Source: Woeseiaceae bacterium (GTDB lineage Bacteria > Pseudomonadota > Gammaproteobacteria > Steroidobacterales > Woeseiaceae). From it: DNA of 64,000 bases. Every line of letters starts with the position of its first letter. Positions within the stretch are counted from its first letter, which is position 1. Location: assembly GCA_030065915.1 (NCBI GenBank), contig JASJCQ010000004.1, positions 186,001 to 250,000 on the forward strand. The letters are read 5' to 3'. Below the pieces are notes generated by a model. The model saw only the letters and a list, made by a program, of their open reading frames with translations. It made no database searches and was not told the origin of the DNA. The position numbers and the translations under genes are program-made. Of the stretch, positions 52,872 to 62,652 are shown piece by piece.

Positions 52872-53252
52872 CTAATCAGACGATTCACCCGGACGCTGTC
52901 TGTAACCGTAGCCGATGGTTTCGATCTCAACGAGGACGGAATTCTCAAATCTCAATCTCTGCATCAGCTTGCGCGGCCCGAAATTGTAGACAAGCTGCGT
53001 GACGCGAACGTCTTCTATGAAATAGCCGTCCAGGGACGGCCGCCCCAGGAGACCGCCTCCCCTGTGCCGATCGACGTACGGTACCCGTCGCCACCCCAGG
53101 TCCTTCCTCTCGGCAGGCTCGCCGCACAGGGCAATAACCTCGCTTTCAGTCATCCCTTCCTTGACCAGCTTCTGGCCGCAGCGAAACGCATAGGCGGACT
53201 GGCTGGCAAGCAGTAGCAGGCAGAGGACGACAGTGATTGAGCGAACGGTCAT
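52872..53252 (-). CDS. DUF2845 exported protein
   Basis: A 126-residue periplasmic protein with a Sec signal peptide (residues 1-22, AYA-F) and a DUF2845 pattern: FRCGQKLVKEGMTESEVIALCGEP with its two cysteines, then VTQLVYNFGPRKLMQRLRFEN. Function unknown; the fold resembles SmpA/OmlA-type lipoproteins. Confidence 0.85.
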   Translation of the reverse strand: MTVRSITVVLCLLLLASQSAYAFRCGQKLVKEGMTESEVIALCGEPAERKDLGWRRVPYVDRHRGGGLLGRPSLDGYFIEDVRVTQLVYNFGPRKLMQRLRFENSVLVEIETIGYGYRQRPGESSD

Positions 53253-53393
53253 GACGATAGTCTAGTGCAATCCCGGTCAGTGCTGAAATACTCGCTAGAG
53301 ACCCCGCCACAGGCTGCGTTTCTTATGGAAAAACGAGCCGCAGCGCCCCGGCTCTTGTAGACTGCGGCTGCCGACCCGCACACAGAGACTTTA

Positions 53394-54956
53394 ATGAGCC
53401 ACGATTTCGAACAACGACTGAGCAGCCTGATGGCGCGGGCTGCCAGTCCTCTGTCGGGATCGATGCGAGGCATCGAGAAAGAATCGCTGCGGGTGGATTC
53501 CGACGGCAGCATGTCAAAGCTCGCGCACCCGCGGTCGCTCGGCTCGCCGCTGACCAATCAGTTCATTACCACCGACTTCTCCGAGGCGCTGCTCGAATTC
53601 GTCACTCCCGTATTCGGTACGACGTGGGAGGCGATGCGATCCATCTGCGACATTCATCAGTTCGTCCAGAACGCGATCGATGATGAATTGTTATGGCCGG
53701 CAAGCATGCCCTGTCTCCTGCCGAAGGACGAAGCCATTCCGCTGGCACGCTACGGCACCTCGAACATCGGCAGGATGAAGACCACGTACCGACGCGGACT
53801 GGGGTACAGGTACGGTCGACAGATGCAGACGATCTCCGGCGTGCATTACAACTTCTCGCTGCCGGAGGCATTCTGGCCGGAGTACCAGGCCGTGCTCGAA
53901 GCGACGGACGAAGAATGCGATTTCCGCTCGACCCAGTACCTGGGACTGGTCAGGAATTTCCGTCGCATGGGCTGGATCATCCTGTATCTGTTCGGCGCAT
54001 CGCCGGCGCTTTGCCAGTCGTTTGCACAGGGTCGGGAGCTGGACATGCCGATGCTCAATGAAACGACGTACTTCGAGCCTTACGGCACGTCTTTGAGAAT
54101 GAGCGACCTCGGTTACAACAACAAGAACCAGTCGAGGATCGCGATCTCACTGAACAGTCTGGACAGTTACATTCGGGACCTGACGGCGGCGATTCACACG
54201 CCGGAGCCGGACTACGAGAAGATCGGTGTGCTCGTCGACGGCGAGTACCGGCAGCTGAACGCGAACCAGCTACAGATCGAGAACGAGTACTACAGTTCGG
54301 TGCGGCCCAAGCGCGTTGCGCGTTCCGGTGAGCGACCGACGGCCGCGCTGCGTCGAGGCGGCATCGAGTATGTCGAAGTACGCTCGCTCGATTGCAATCT
54401 CTATGACCCGGCGGGAATCAGCCAGAACACGATGCGCTTTATCGAGCCGTTCCTGGTCTATTGCCTGCTCGAGGACAGCCCCATGTTCGATCAGGACCTG
54501 CTGGCCGAGTGCGTTGCAAACCAGGCCCTGGTGGCGCGCGCCGGACGAGATCCCGAGCTGCGGCTCAGCGACCGCGGCGAGTCCCGACTGCTGACCGAAT
54601 GGGCCGACCGGATTGTTGAAAAGGTGGAACAGGTTGCCGCAGTCATGGACGACGATTCGACGTGCTACTCGGAAGCCGTCGCAGAGATGCGCAAGCGCAT
54701 TGAAGATGCGTCCCTGACGCCGTCCGCGCGGATTCTCGAGGACCTGCGTGAGGAGGGCATGAGCTTCTTCGAACTTGCCTTGGACGCCGCGCGGCGACAC
54801 AAAAAGTACTTCAGGCTGCTTACGCCGTTGAACGAAGAGGTTGAGGCGAAACTGCAACAGGAGGTGTCGGATTCGCTTGCTCGTCAGTCAGACATCGAGG
54901 CGGAAGACACCCTCAGTTTCGAGGAATACCTCGAATCCTGGTTCGACGCAGACTAG
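53394..54956 (+). CDS. gshA: Glutamate-cysteine ligase, proteobacterial type
   Basis: First step of glutathione synthesis; 520 residues, the expected length. GIEKESLRVDSDGSMSKLAHP, DFSEALLEFVTP, NIGRMKTTYRRGL, QTISGVHYNFSLPE and GGIEYVEVRSLDCNLYDP are all present and characteristic of gshA type 1. gshB is not in the window. Confidence 0.96.
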   Translation: MSHDFEQRLSSLMARAASPLSGSMRGIEKESLRVDSDGSMSKLAHPRSLGSPLTNQFITTDFSEALLEFVTPVFGTTWEAMRSICDIHQFVQNAIDDELLWPASMPCLLPKDEAIPLARYGTSNIGRMKTTYRRGLGYRYGRQMQTISGVHYNFSLPEAFWPEYQAVLEATDEECDFRSTQYLGLVRNFRRMGWIILYLFGASPALCQSFAQGRELDMPMLNETTYFEPYGTSLRMSDLGYNNKNQSRIAISLNSLDSYIRDLTAAIHTPEPDYEKIGVLVDGEYRQLNANQLQIENEYYSSVRPKRVARSGERPTAALRRGGIEYVEVRSLDCNLYDPAGISQNTMRFIEPFLVYCLLEDSPMFDQDLLAECVANQALVARAGRDPELRLSDRGESRLLTEWADRIVEKVEQVAAVMDDDSTCYSEAVAEMRKRIEDASLTPSARILEDLREEGMSFFELALDAARRHKKYFRLLTPLNEEVEAKLQQEVSDSLARQSDIEAEDTLSFEEYLESWFDAD

Positions 54957-54968
54957 CGCAGGCGCTGG

Positions 54969-55862
54969 CTACTCTATAGGAGTACCGTGCTCGTACGCGA
55001 AAGCCCTGTGCAACTGTTGCAGGCGTTCGGTAATCGCGCCCCTCGCACCATCACCAACGACTCGGCCATCGGCCTCGAGGATCGGTGTCAGCTCGCCCAT
55101 CGTACCTGTCGTGAACGCCTCGTCCGCCGTGTAGAGCTCGGTCAACGACAGGTTACGCTCTAGCGCCGGGATCCCGTTCCGCTCGCACAATGTGAGGATC
55201 ATCTGCCTCGTCAGACCCGGCAGGCAGCTGTCGGCATGTGGCGTCATGACCTCGCCGTCCCGGACGATGAATAGGTTGGTGTCGTTGGTCTCGGAGATAA
55301 AACCCTGCATGTCCAGCATGACGGCGCTGTCGACGCCGGCGACGTTTGCCTCTATCGACGCGAGTATGTTGTTCAACAGGTTGTTGTGGTGAATCTTTGA
55401 GTCGAGGCAGGATGGCGTGTTGCGGCGTGTCGACGCTGTGACGACGCGAATCCCGTCGTCGGTGTAAACAGGCGGTTTCCATTCGGCTAGTACGATCAGG
55501 GTACAGCCCGACTGGTTGAAGCGCGGGTTCATGCCGGACGTAAGTTTCTCGCCGCGAGTCAGCGTTAGCCGGACATGTGCCCCGTCCGTCATGTCATTTG
55601 CCTTCAACGTGTCGAACAGGGCGGACCGGATCGTCGCTTCGTCCGGAACCTGTTCGAACGCAAGCGCCCTTGCCGAGTCGCCAAGACGCCGCAGGTGTTC
55701 ATCGAGGGCAGCAATGCGCCCGTTGTACACACGCAAGCCCTCCCAGACCGCGTCGCCGCCCTGGACGACGCTGTCGAACACGGAGACTCGCGCTTCGTCA
55801 CGCGGCTTCAATCCGTCCCCTACGAATACCTGCAGGTTCTTGTTCCTGGGATCAACGCTCAT
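54969..55862 (-). CDS. Class IV aminotransferase (BCAT/D-amino-acid type)
   Basis: A 297-residue PLP enzyme of the branched-chain/D-alanine aminotransferase/ADC-lyase fold. SVFDSVVQGGDAVWEGLRVY starts the fold, the PLP lysine is in DSKIHHNNLLNNI, FISETNDTNLFIVRDGEV and AFTTGTMGELTPI close it. The exact substrate is unclear. It is translationally coupled (ATGA) to the preceding sulfotransferase-like gene. Confidence 0.85.
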   Translation of the reverse strand: MSVDPRNKNLQVFVGDGLKPRDEARVSVFDSVVQGGDAVWEGLRVYNGRIAALDEHLRRLGDSARALAFEQVPDEATIRSALFDTLKANDMTDGAHVRLTLTRGEKLTSGMNPRFNQSGCTLIVLAEWKPPVYTDDGIRVVTASTRRNTPSCLDSKIHHNNLLNNILASIEANVAGVDSAVMLDMQGFISETNDTNLFIVRDGEVMTPHADSCLPGLTRQMILTLCERNGIPALERNLSLTELYTADEAFTTGTMGELTPILEADGRVVGDGARGAITERLQQLHRAFAYEHGTPIE

Positions 55863-56599
55863 GGTGCTCTATCCGGTTGAATAGCGACGGCGATCAATTT
55901 GTCATACCAGGGCTTGCACTGTCCAAGCAGGTCGTTCAGCGACTCCGGAAACTCACCCTTAACCCGCGGAGCATGAAAACCGCTGCTCTGGTGAACCGCG
56001 TGATACCAGTGCGGCGCCCACACCCCGTCCTCGGCCCGCGGACCCGGTTTCCAGTGCAACATTGTCGGATCATATGCGACGCCAACGCGCTCGCAGAGGC
56101 GTCTCATTACCGGGCCCGGGTCTGATAGCAGGATTCCCGAGTCGACGACCGCGGGGTCCTGCCCGCGATTCCCAAGATCATCGTAGAGCCGCCATTGCTG
56201 TTCGAGCCCCGTATCGCTTAGCGTCGCCTCGGGAATCTGCACGGTCAGGGACGGCAGCATGTCCCTCGGGTCCCGAATCAGCAGAATGTTGTCCATCGCG
56301 TCGAGAAAGTTCGTGTCCAGCTCGAGCAGATGATGCGCCATCTGTTTCAGGAACAGCCGACGATCCTTCATCGTCGACTGGTGTCGCAACAGCGCGCGCA
56401 TGACGGTATTGCCATCGGTCTCCATCGAGGCGAGCACGTCGTCGCGACCCGGGTGTTCGAGCCCCGTCACGCGCAGGTAATGGCCGTACAAGGGTTCATC
56501 AACCACGTCTATCGCCGGCAGCTCGGCAAAGCTGTACATCATGGCCGTCGACACGTTTCGCGGCCCGGACCACAGGCAAATGGGACGATTTTCAGCCAT
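55859..56599 (-). CDS. P-loop sulfotransferase-like protein
   Basis: A 246-residue protein with a sulfotransferase-type P-loop at the start (ICLWSGPRNVSTAMMYSF, 5'-PSB loop) and the 3'-phosphate arginine/serine segment ILLIRDPRDMLPS. It resembles the sulfotransferase-like family often found next to class IV aminotransferases. Plant BCAT-like proteins carry both domains in one chain (recalled). No sulfated product is known for this pair. Confidence 0.8.
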   Translation of the reverse strand: MAENRPICLWSGPRNVSTAMMYSFAELPAIDVVDEPLYGHYLRVTGLEHPGRDDVLASMETDGNTVMRALLRHQSTMKDRRLFLKQMAHHLLELDTNFLDAMDNILLIRDPRDMLPSLTVQIPEATLSDTGLEQQWRLYDDLGNRGQDPAVVDSGILLSDPGPVMRRLCERVGVAYDPTMLHWKPGPRAEDGVWAPHWYHAVHQSSGFHAPRVKGEFPESLNDLLGQCKPWYDKLIAVAIQPDRAP

Positions 56600-56739
56600 A
56601 AACGGTTTGTTAGTGTAAGGAGTGCCGTGAGGAGCCTGTGCGGTCCGTCACAGTTTCCATTCATTCTAGTGTGAGGAGCAAGGCAATTTAACTAAACTTG
56701 TGCGAAGCCGTGAATTGAACTCGGGTTGGGCGTACGACA

Positions 56740-57315
56740 GTGTTTAAGACATTCATATTTGGCATCGTATTGGGCGTGGTCGGGACGATCGTCGCCGTGT
56801 TGTTCGTGCCGGTCGTCGACCAGGCACGTGAGAACTCCGTGGTCACGGTTGCAACGAACGGCGGCAGCGCCGAGGCCTTCCATATCAATATTCCCACCGA
56901 CCGAATTGTTGTAGGCGCGCCGGGCGATACGCCGACGCTGCCACCCGGTTTGACGTGGCCCGATGAGCTGAGCACTGCCAGCGCCGATATGTACAAGTTG
57001 CGCAATGTCCACAATGCCGTTATCGGCGTTGCCAGCCGAGTCGTTTTGAGCGATGCGGAGCAGGGCGACGTCGTCGAGTGGGTATTGCATTTGCCGGCTC
57101 GCGGATCGCTTTATGTCGGTATGGATGTCGACAACGTGCAGGACGGTGCCCGATTGGGCACTCTGCATCGTGGAACGCGTGAGTTCGCGAAGACGCAAGG
57201 CGCCTTCAGTGAGCGCTGGGTAGCCGGAGACAGCAACGATGAGCTGAATCGAGGAAAAATCGAGCTGGTCTCCCGATTCATGAGCGTCGCAGAGCAAACG
57301 AGCGCGGTCCAGTGA
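56740..57315 (+). CDS. Membrane-anchored protein of unknown family (paralogue 1)
   Basis: A 191-residue protein with an N-terminal membrane anchor (IFGIVLGVVGTIVAVLFVPVV) and a periplasmic domain rich in beta-strands: GVASRVVLSDAEQGDVVEWV and LPARGSLYVGMDV. The start is GTG at 56740. The C-terminal half aligns in motif order with the next gene (RGSLYV versus RGTLFV, TREFAKTQGAFSE versus SGEFAQRTAEAVE). No known family is recognised. Confidence 0.65.
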   Translation: MFKTFIFGIVLGVVGTIVAVLFVPVVDQARENSVVTVATNGGSAEAFHINIPTDRIVVGAPGDTPTLPPGLTWPDELSTASADMYKLRNVHNAVIGVASRVVLSDAEQGDVVEWVLHLPARGSLYVGMDVDNVQDGARLGTLHRGTREFAKTQGAFSERWVAGDSNDELNRGKIELVSRFMSVAEQTSAVQ

Positions 57316-58013
57316 TGAAGTACGTACTCGCATTGATCGTTGGAGTGCTTGTCGGCGTGCTGGCAGCATTTGCGCTGCTCGTTTATAACCCGCTCGCGGG
57401 TAATCGCGGCCTGACGCCTCTCGCCGTCAGCGACCAGAGCCTGATGCAGTTCAACTACTCGGGCGTTGCCGCAGCATCCATTGCCTATACGAATGACGGT
57501 GAGTCGACGACGAAACCACACCCGGCGAAGGTTCTGCAGCTCTGGGAAGCTCCCGTGCGACGGACCGACGCGATGATGACGGTCTTGTCGGATGCGCGCG
57601 GTCGAATCGTCGGTCTTGGTATCAAGTATATGTCCGATTCCGAGAAGACCAACATCGTCAATGGCGACGCGATCGTGGACAGCGTCTGGCACATCGTCGT
57701 GCCCGGTCGCGGCACACTGTTCGTGGAGCAGACAGAAAACCACTGGGGTTTCCTGCGCGATGTGGTCCTGCCGGCGCACCTGAGTGCCGCGGACAGCTGG
57801 AAGGGTAACTGGAGCGGCGACATGACGGCGGGACCGGGAGCACTCGGTACCGCGAGGGTCATCGGTGGCTCAGGCGAGTTTGCTCAGCGAACTGCAGAAG
57901 CGGTTGAATCCAGAACGGCCAAAGCCTATTCGACCCGACAGGGTGCGATTTCCGTGGAAGGCCGCATCATGATCGAGATGCAGGCACTCGCAGCCGATAA
58001 CGACGCGCCCTAG
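57315..58013 (+). CDS. Membrane-anchored protein of unknown family (paralogue 2)
   Basis: A 232-residue protein with an N-terminal helix (YVLALIVGVLVGVLAAFALLVY) and a periplasmic beta-rich domain. GRGTLFVEQTENHWGFLRDV and the closing GAISVEGRIMIEM are notable. It is coupled to the first paralogue through TGATG. The fold is unassigned; an allene-oxide-cyclase-like or lipocalin-type barrel is only a possibility. Confidence 0.65.
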   Translation: MKYVLALIVGVLVGVLAAFALLVYNPLAGNRGLTPLAVSDQSLMQFNYSGVAAASIAYTNDGESTTKPHPAKVLQLWEAPVRRTDAMMTVLSDARGRIVGLGIKYMSDSEKTNIVNGDAIVDSVWHIVVPGRGTLFVEQTENHWGFLRDVVLPAHLSAADSWKGNWSGDMTAGPGALGTARVIGGSGEFAQRTAEAVESRTAKAYSTRQGAISVEGRIMIEMQALAADNDAP

Positions 58014-58019
58014 CTCGCG

Positions 58020-59240
58020 TCAACCCTGCCGCATATCCCGCATCGTCAAAGACGTGTCCTTAAGCATCGCGGGATCGATCCGGCAGGCGTCCTTGATCAG
58101 GGGCTTCGACATCATGAAGTCTCTGGGCGAGTTGATGCTGTCAATCGCGATCAGTTTTCCATCACGCAGGTAGGCGCAGGAAAAACTGCCGCCGTCCGGG
58201 TCGCCCCGCAGCACGTAGTCATCGAATCCCTCCGAAAGACCCGCAATCTGCAGCTTCAGGTTGTATTGGTCTGACCAGAACCACGGTACGTCGTCATATT
58301 CCTCATCGCCACCGGCGATGTTCGCCGCTGCGGTTTTTGCCTGCTCGAGCGCGTTTTGCACGGACTCGAGTCGAAGGCTGCGCTGGTAAATCGCATTCGG
58401 ATGTCGCGTGCAGTCACCGATGGCAAAAATACCCGGGTCGGATGTCCTGCAATGGCTGTCTACGACGATGCCGTTGTCGACGTCGAGTCCGGCCGCCCGG
58501 GCCAGTTCCGTGTTCGGCGATATTCCTATGCCGACAATGGCAATATCGCCTTCGACGCGATCTCCGTTCGTTGTCACGGCAGCCTCGAACCTCTGGTCCC
58601 CCTCGAACGACTGGAGACCGGTGGAGAGTTTCAGGTCGACACCATGCTCGCGATGCACACGCTCGAAGAACGCAGACACCGGCGGTGACACGACCCTGCT
58701 CATGACACGATCCGCCGTCTCGAGAACGACCACGTCAGACCCCATCTCGCGCATGACGGCGGCCACTTCCAACCCGATGTAGCCAGCGCCGATAATGACG
58801 ACGCGAGCACCGTCATGGGCGTCTTCCCTGATGTTGTCGACGTCCTCGATGCTGCGCAGGTAATGAATGCCCGCCAACTCCGAGCCGGGGCAGGAGAGGC
58901 GATTGACCTGGGCTCCTGTCGCGAATACGAGCGTTGTGTACTCGATCGACTCCCCGGTGTCTGTCTCTACCGTGTGTGCATTCCGATCGACCGCCGTCAC
59001 GCGAGTGCCCAGGCGGACGTCGATTTGCTGATCGTCGTAGAACGCCGCCGGCTTTACGAACAGCCGCTCGGCCGGCAATTCGCCAGCGAGGAATTTCTTG
59101 GACAGCGGTGGTCGCTGATAGGGCAGGTAGGGCTCGTCGCCGAGTAATACAATACTGCCGTCATAGCCTTTCTGCCGAAGGCTCGTAACGAGCTGTCCGG
59201 CGGCGTGACCCGCGCCGATAATCACCGTTTGCTTGTTCAT
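58020..59240 (-). CDS. Ferredoxin/rubredoxin reductase-like flavoprotein
   Basis: A 406-residue FAD- and NAD(P)H-dependent oxidoreductase of the putidaredoxin/rhodocoxin reductase family. It has FAD site VIIGAGHAAGQLVTSLR, PYQRPPLSKKFL, VFATGAQVNRL, NAD site VVIIGAGYIGLEVAAVMRE and the second FAD site GIFAIGDCTRHP. It passes electrons to a [2Fe-2S] ferredoxin, often for a P450 or dioxygenase, but no partner is nearby. It is 5 bases downstream of the transporter gene. Confidence 0.9.
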   Translation of the reverse strand: MNKQTVIIGAGHAAGQLVTSLRQKGYDGSIVLLGDEPYLPYQRPPLSKKFLAGELPAERLFVKPAAFYDDQQIDVRLGTRVTAVDRNAHTVETDTGESIEYTTLVFATGAQVNRLSCPGSELAGIHYLRSIEDVDNIREDAHDGARVVIIGAGYIGLEVAAVMREMGSDVVVLETADRVMSRVVSPPVSAFFERVHREHGVDLKLSTGLQSFEGDQRFEAAVTTNGDRVEGDIAIVGIGISPNTELARAAGLDVDNGIVVDSHCRTSDPGIFAIGDCTRHPNAIYQRSLRLESVQNALEQAKTAAANIAGGDEEYDDVPWFWSDQYNLKLQIAGLSEGFDDYVLRGDPDGGSFSCAYLRDGKLIAIDSINSPRDFMMSKPLIKDACRIDPAMLKDTSLTMRDMRQG

Positions 59241-59244
59241 GCTC

Positions 59245-61605
59245 TTATACCGGCTGCAGCGGCCAGAGAATCGGAAGAAGCAGCATGACAGCGATAAAGA
59301 CGACGATTGTCAACGGGACACCGACTTTCAGGTAGTCAACGAAGCGATAGCCGCCGGGGCCCATGACCAGGATGTTAGCCGGGTGCGAGATTGGGCTCGT
59401 GAAGCTGGCTGAGGCCGCCATGGCGACCGCCATCATCGCAGTCTCCGGCTGGAAGCCCATATCGCTCATCGCGGACATGACGATAGGTGACATCAGGACC
59501 ACCAGTGCCGCTGTCGGGATGATCATCGTCGCCGCTGCCGTCAGGATATAGAGGCCGACAATGACCGGCCACGGCCCTGCGTCGCCGAGGAAGCTCATGA
59601 CCTGGTCCGCGAGGTAGGTTGCGGCGCCGGTATCCTGCATGGCAATGCCCAGCGGCAGCATGCCGGCGATCAGGAATATCGCTCTCCAGTCAATTGCCCG
59701 GTAGGCCTGTTCCATGTTCAGGCAGCCGGTCAGGACCATGATGGTGCCCCCAACAACGGCGGCGACCGAGATGGGTGCCCAGCCCATCATCACACTGAAG
59801 ACGACGCCAAACATGATAAGCGCGGCGAGCGGTGCGCGACGCGTGTCCGGCGGCGTGCTGCCCAGGTCGGTCAGTACGAGGAAATCGGGGTCATTCGATA
59901 ACAGCTCGAGGCGATCGCGCGGGCCCAGCATCAGTAGCGCGTCACCGACCTGCAGGCGCTCGTCCCCGAGCTCCGTGCCGAGGGTTTCGCCCTCGCGCCA
60001 GATGCCGGCCAGTTCAATACCGTATCGCTCGCGGAAATTGAGTTCGCCGATTGCCTTGCCGGCCAGGCTGGAGCGCGGGTCGAGCGTCGCATCCATCAGC
60101 GACAGGCGTTCGGATTCGAAGGCGCCGAGATTCGACGGCACGGATGTGTCGATCTCGAGATCCTGCAGGCCGCGAAGAACGTCGAGGTCGGCGGGCTGGC
60201 CCTCGATCAGCAGCAGGTCAGCGCCGGACAGGACCTGGTCTCCGCGTGGCATCACGATCAGGTTGCCTTCGCGGAAGATGGCCTGGACACGAAAATCGAA
60301 CGCCTCGCCAATCCGGCTGTCGGCCAGCGTGGTGCCGACGATCTCGCTTTCCTTCGGCACGCGAACGACGAACAGGCGTTCGTCCGACTGGTAACGCTCG
60401 GCAATCTCCGCATCCGAGAAAATGCGAACGTCCGAGAAGTCGCTTTCTCTCTCCAATTGTTCGATCGCGTCGCGTTCACCCTGGACCAGCAGGCATTCGC
60501 CCGATCGCAGCGGGACGTAGGACAGGTTGGTCAGGCGGTAGCCGCCTTTGCGTCGCAGGCCGACAACGGCCACATCGAAGCGTCGACCGAAGCGAGCATC
60601 CCGAACGAGTTGGCTGACAAGCGGCGAGCCCTCGGCGATTGTCGCCTCGGCGTAGACCATCTTCGCTGCGACCATGGATTTGAGAACGGGCGATTCACGT
60701 TCGATGACGAGGTCGCTCCAGCGCCGCAGTTCGCGGAACTGGTCCACGCGCCCCTGCACGAGGATGCCGTCACCGCCGCGCAGCACGGTCTGTCGTCCGG
60801 GTAACGTGTCACTTCGTCCTTCCCGCATCACGGCGAGGATGATAAGGCCTGTCGAACTGCCGATTCGAGACTCGGCCAGCGTCTTACCGACCAGCAGGGA
60901 GTCGCGAGGCACGCGCAAAAGGAACGTTCGTTCGTGCAACTTGTACTGCGCACGCAGGCTGCGTTGCGATACGTTGCGGTCTTTTTCGACCGGCTTCGCC
61001 GGCAGCAGCAAGCGACCGAACAGCACGACGAACATGACTCCGGTAACCATGACAATGCCGCCCAGGGGCGTGAAATCGAACAGCGCGAAACCGGGATAGC
61101 CGCTCTGTACGAGCGATTCGCTGATCAGCAGGTTGGGCGGCGTGCCGATCAGTGTCATCAGTCCGCCAAGTAACGTCGAGTAGGCCAGTGGCATCAGCAG
61201 CCGGGACGCGGGAATCCGTGTGCGGCGCGCGACGTCCACGACGACGGGCAGCATCAGCGCGGCCACGCCGATGTTATTCATGAAGGCGGAGAGCACGGCG
61301 CCGGTCATCATGATGACGAAGATCAACGGCATTTCCTTGCCGCCCGCCAGGCGCATCACCTGCGACCCGATGATGTCGGCGATGCCGGTGCGAGTCAGGC
61401 CTTCGCTCAGGATGAACATCGCCCAGACGGTAATGACGGCGCTGTTGCTGAAGCCGGAGAAAGCCTGTTTGCTGTCGACCAGGCCAGTGACAGCCAGCGC
61501 ACCGAGCACGATCAGCGCGACGACGTCCATGCGGATGACCTCGCTGATGAACAGGATCAGCGACACGGTCAGGATGCCCAAGACCAGTGCAATCTCAAAG
61601 GTCAT
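59245..61605 (-). CDS. SLC13-type transporter with four RCK_C domains
   Basis: A 786-residue membrane protein. The N-terminal half (about 1-205) and C-terminal half (about 590-786) form a DASS/SLC13 (CitT/ArsB-like) permease: FSNSAVITVWAMFILSEGL, AFMNNIGVAALMLPVV and VLMSPIVMSAMSDMGF. A cytosolic insert of about 370 residues holds four TrkA-C/RCK_C modules, recognised by the repeated pattern LVGKTLAESRIG, VGTTLADSRIGEAFDF and LAGKAIGELNFRERYGI. Probably a dicarboxylate, sulfate or arsenite-type carrier regulated by a nucleotide or ligand. Confidence 0.87.
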   Translation of the reverse strand: MTFEIALVLGILTVSLILFISEVIRMDVVALIVLGALAVTGLVDSKQAFSGFSNSAVITVWAMFILSEGLTRTGIADIIGSQVMRLAGGKEMPLIFVIMMTGAVLSAFMNNIGVAALMLPVVVDVARRTRIPASRLLMPLAYSTLLGGLMTLIGTPPNLLISESLVQSGYPGFALFDFTPLGGIVMVTGVMFVVLFGRLLLPAKPVEKDRNVSQRSLRAQYKLHERTFLLRVPRDSLLVGKTLAESRIGSSTGLIILAVMREGRSDTLPGRQTVLRGGDGILVQGRVDQFRELRRWSDLVIERESPVLKSMVAAKMVYAEATIAEGSPLVSQLVRDARFGRRFDVAVVGLRRKGGYRLTNLSYVPLRSGECLLVQGERDAIEQLERESDFSDVRIFSDAEIAERYQSDERLFVVRVPKESEIVGTTLADSRIGEAFDFRVQAIFREGNLIVMPRGDQVLSGADLLLIEGQPADLDVLRGLQDLEIDTSVPSNLGAFESERLSLMDATLDPRSSLAGKAIGELNFRERYGIELAGIWREGETLGTELGDERLQVGDALLMLGPRDRLELLSNDPDFLVLTDLGSTPPDTRRAPLAALIMFGVVFSVMMGWAPISVAAVVGGTIMVLTGCLNMEQAYRAIDWRAIFLIAGMLPLGIAMQDTGAATYLADQVMSFLGDAGPWPVIVGLYILTAAATMIIPTAALVVLMSPIVMSAMSDMGFQPETAMMAVAMAASASFTSPISHPANILVMGPGGYRFVDYLKVGVPLTIVVFIAVMLLLPILWPLQPV

Positions 61606-61764
61606 ACGAAGGCAGCTTCTTTGGTCATCGCAGGCTCGGGATTCACGCGGTATTTATACACCAGAGCGGGGCGCACCGTCAGCATAAAGGTTTGAGTTGC
61701 CTAAGGTTTATCCGCAGACTCCGGTGTTGCCGGGCGTGATTCGCGCTTGCTGATGCAGGAAGCC

Positions 61765-62640
61765 ATGGCCTATGAAGCAATAAGCCCTGTCCGAACGAGT
61801 ATGGTCGAGATTCGCGGCGTCGACCTGAACGTGAATGAATGGGGCGACAAAGACGCGGAAACCCTGCTGTACCTGCACGGTTGGGGCGATACCGGCTCGA
61901 GTTTCCAGTTTGTTGCAGACGAACTGGGCGATCGATGGCGGGTGATAGCACCGGACTGGCGGGGTTTCGGCCGCTCGGCGTGGAACGCGGCGTCGTACTG
62001 GTTCCCGGACTACCTTGCCGACCTGGATCAGCTGGTCGCCGCACTGGGTATCACCGAGCCGGTCAAGCTGATCGGTCACAGCATGGGCGCCAACGTCGCT
62101 GGCCTTTACGCGGGCGCCGTGCCTGCGCGCGTCTCGCATTTCATCAATGTCGAAGGTTTCGGACTACCGGAGACGAACCCGGCTGATTCGCCCGCCCGCT
62201 ATCGCGACTGGCTGCAACAGTCGCGCGAGACGCCGGCGTTTCGGCCGTACCCGGACTTCGGCGCGCTCGCGCGACACCTTAAGGGCCGGAGCCCGCTGAT
62301 GACCGACGAGCGGGCTGAATTCGTGGCTCGACTGTGGGCCAGGGCAACAGGCGACGGCATCGAGCTACGGATGGACCCGAATCACAAGCTGCCGAATCCC
62401 ATCCTGTACCGGCGAGCCGAGGCAGAGGCGTGCTGGCGGGCGGTCGAGGCTCGCGTGTTGCTGGTCATCGGCAACAAGAGTCGCTTCGCGAGACGCCTGA
62501 AAGCGGACGAGGAATCGGGCGGCGGACAGCGGTTTTTCCCCGATGCCGAGACGTTGGTCGTCGATGGGGCTGGCCACATGATCCACTTCGAGGCCCCGGA
62601 GACGTTGGCTTCGGCCATCGACCGATTCATGCGCTTGTAA
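61765..62640 (+). CDS. Alpha/beta hydrolase
   Basis: A 291-residue hydrolase (303 if started upstream). The oxyanion region is LLYLHGWGDTGSSFQFVAD, the nucleophile elbow is LIGHSMGANVAG, and the catalytic histidine is in VDGAGHMIHFEAPE. Start at MAYEAIS with AGGA just upstream; ATG at 61753 and TTG at 61747 are in frame. The substrate is unknown. It ends 12 bases before the LexA site of the helicase gene. Confidence 0.85.
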   Translation: MAYEAISPVRTSMVEIRGVDLNVNEWGDKDAETLLYLHGWGDTGSSFQFVADELGDRWRVIAPDWRGFGRSAWNAASYWFPDYLADLDQLVAALGITEPVKLIGHSMGANVAGLYAGAVPARVSHFINVEGFGLPETNPADSPARYRDWLQQSRETPAFRPYPDFGALARHLKGRSPLMTDERAEFVARLWARATGDGIELRMDPNHKLPNPILYRRAEAEACWRAVEARVLLVIGNKSRFARRLKADEESGGGQRFFPDAETLVVDGAGHMIHFEAPETLASAIDRFMRL

Positions 62641-62652
62641 ATTTATCCAGTA

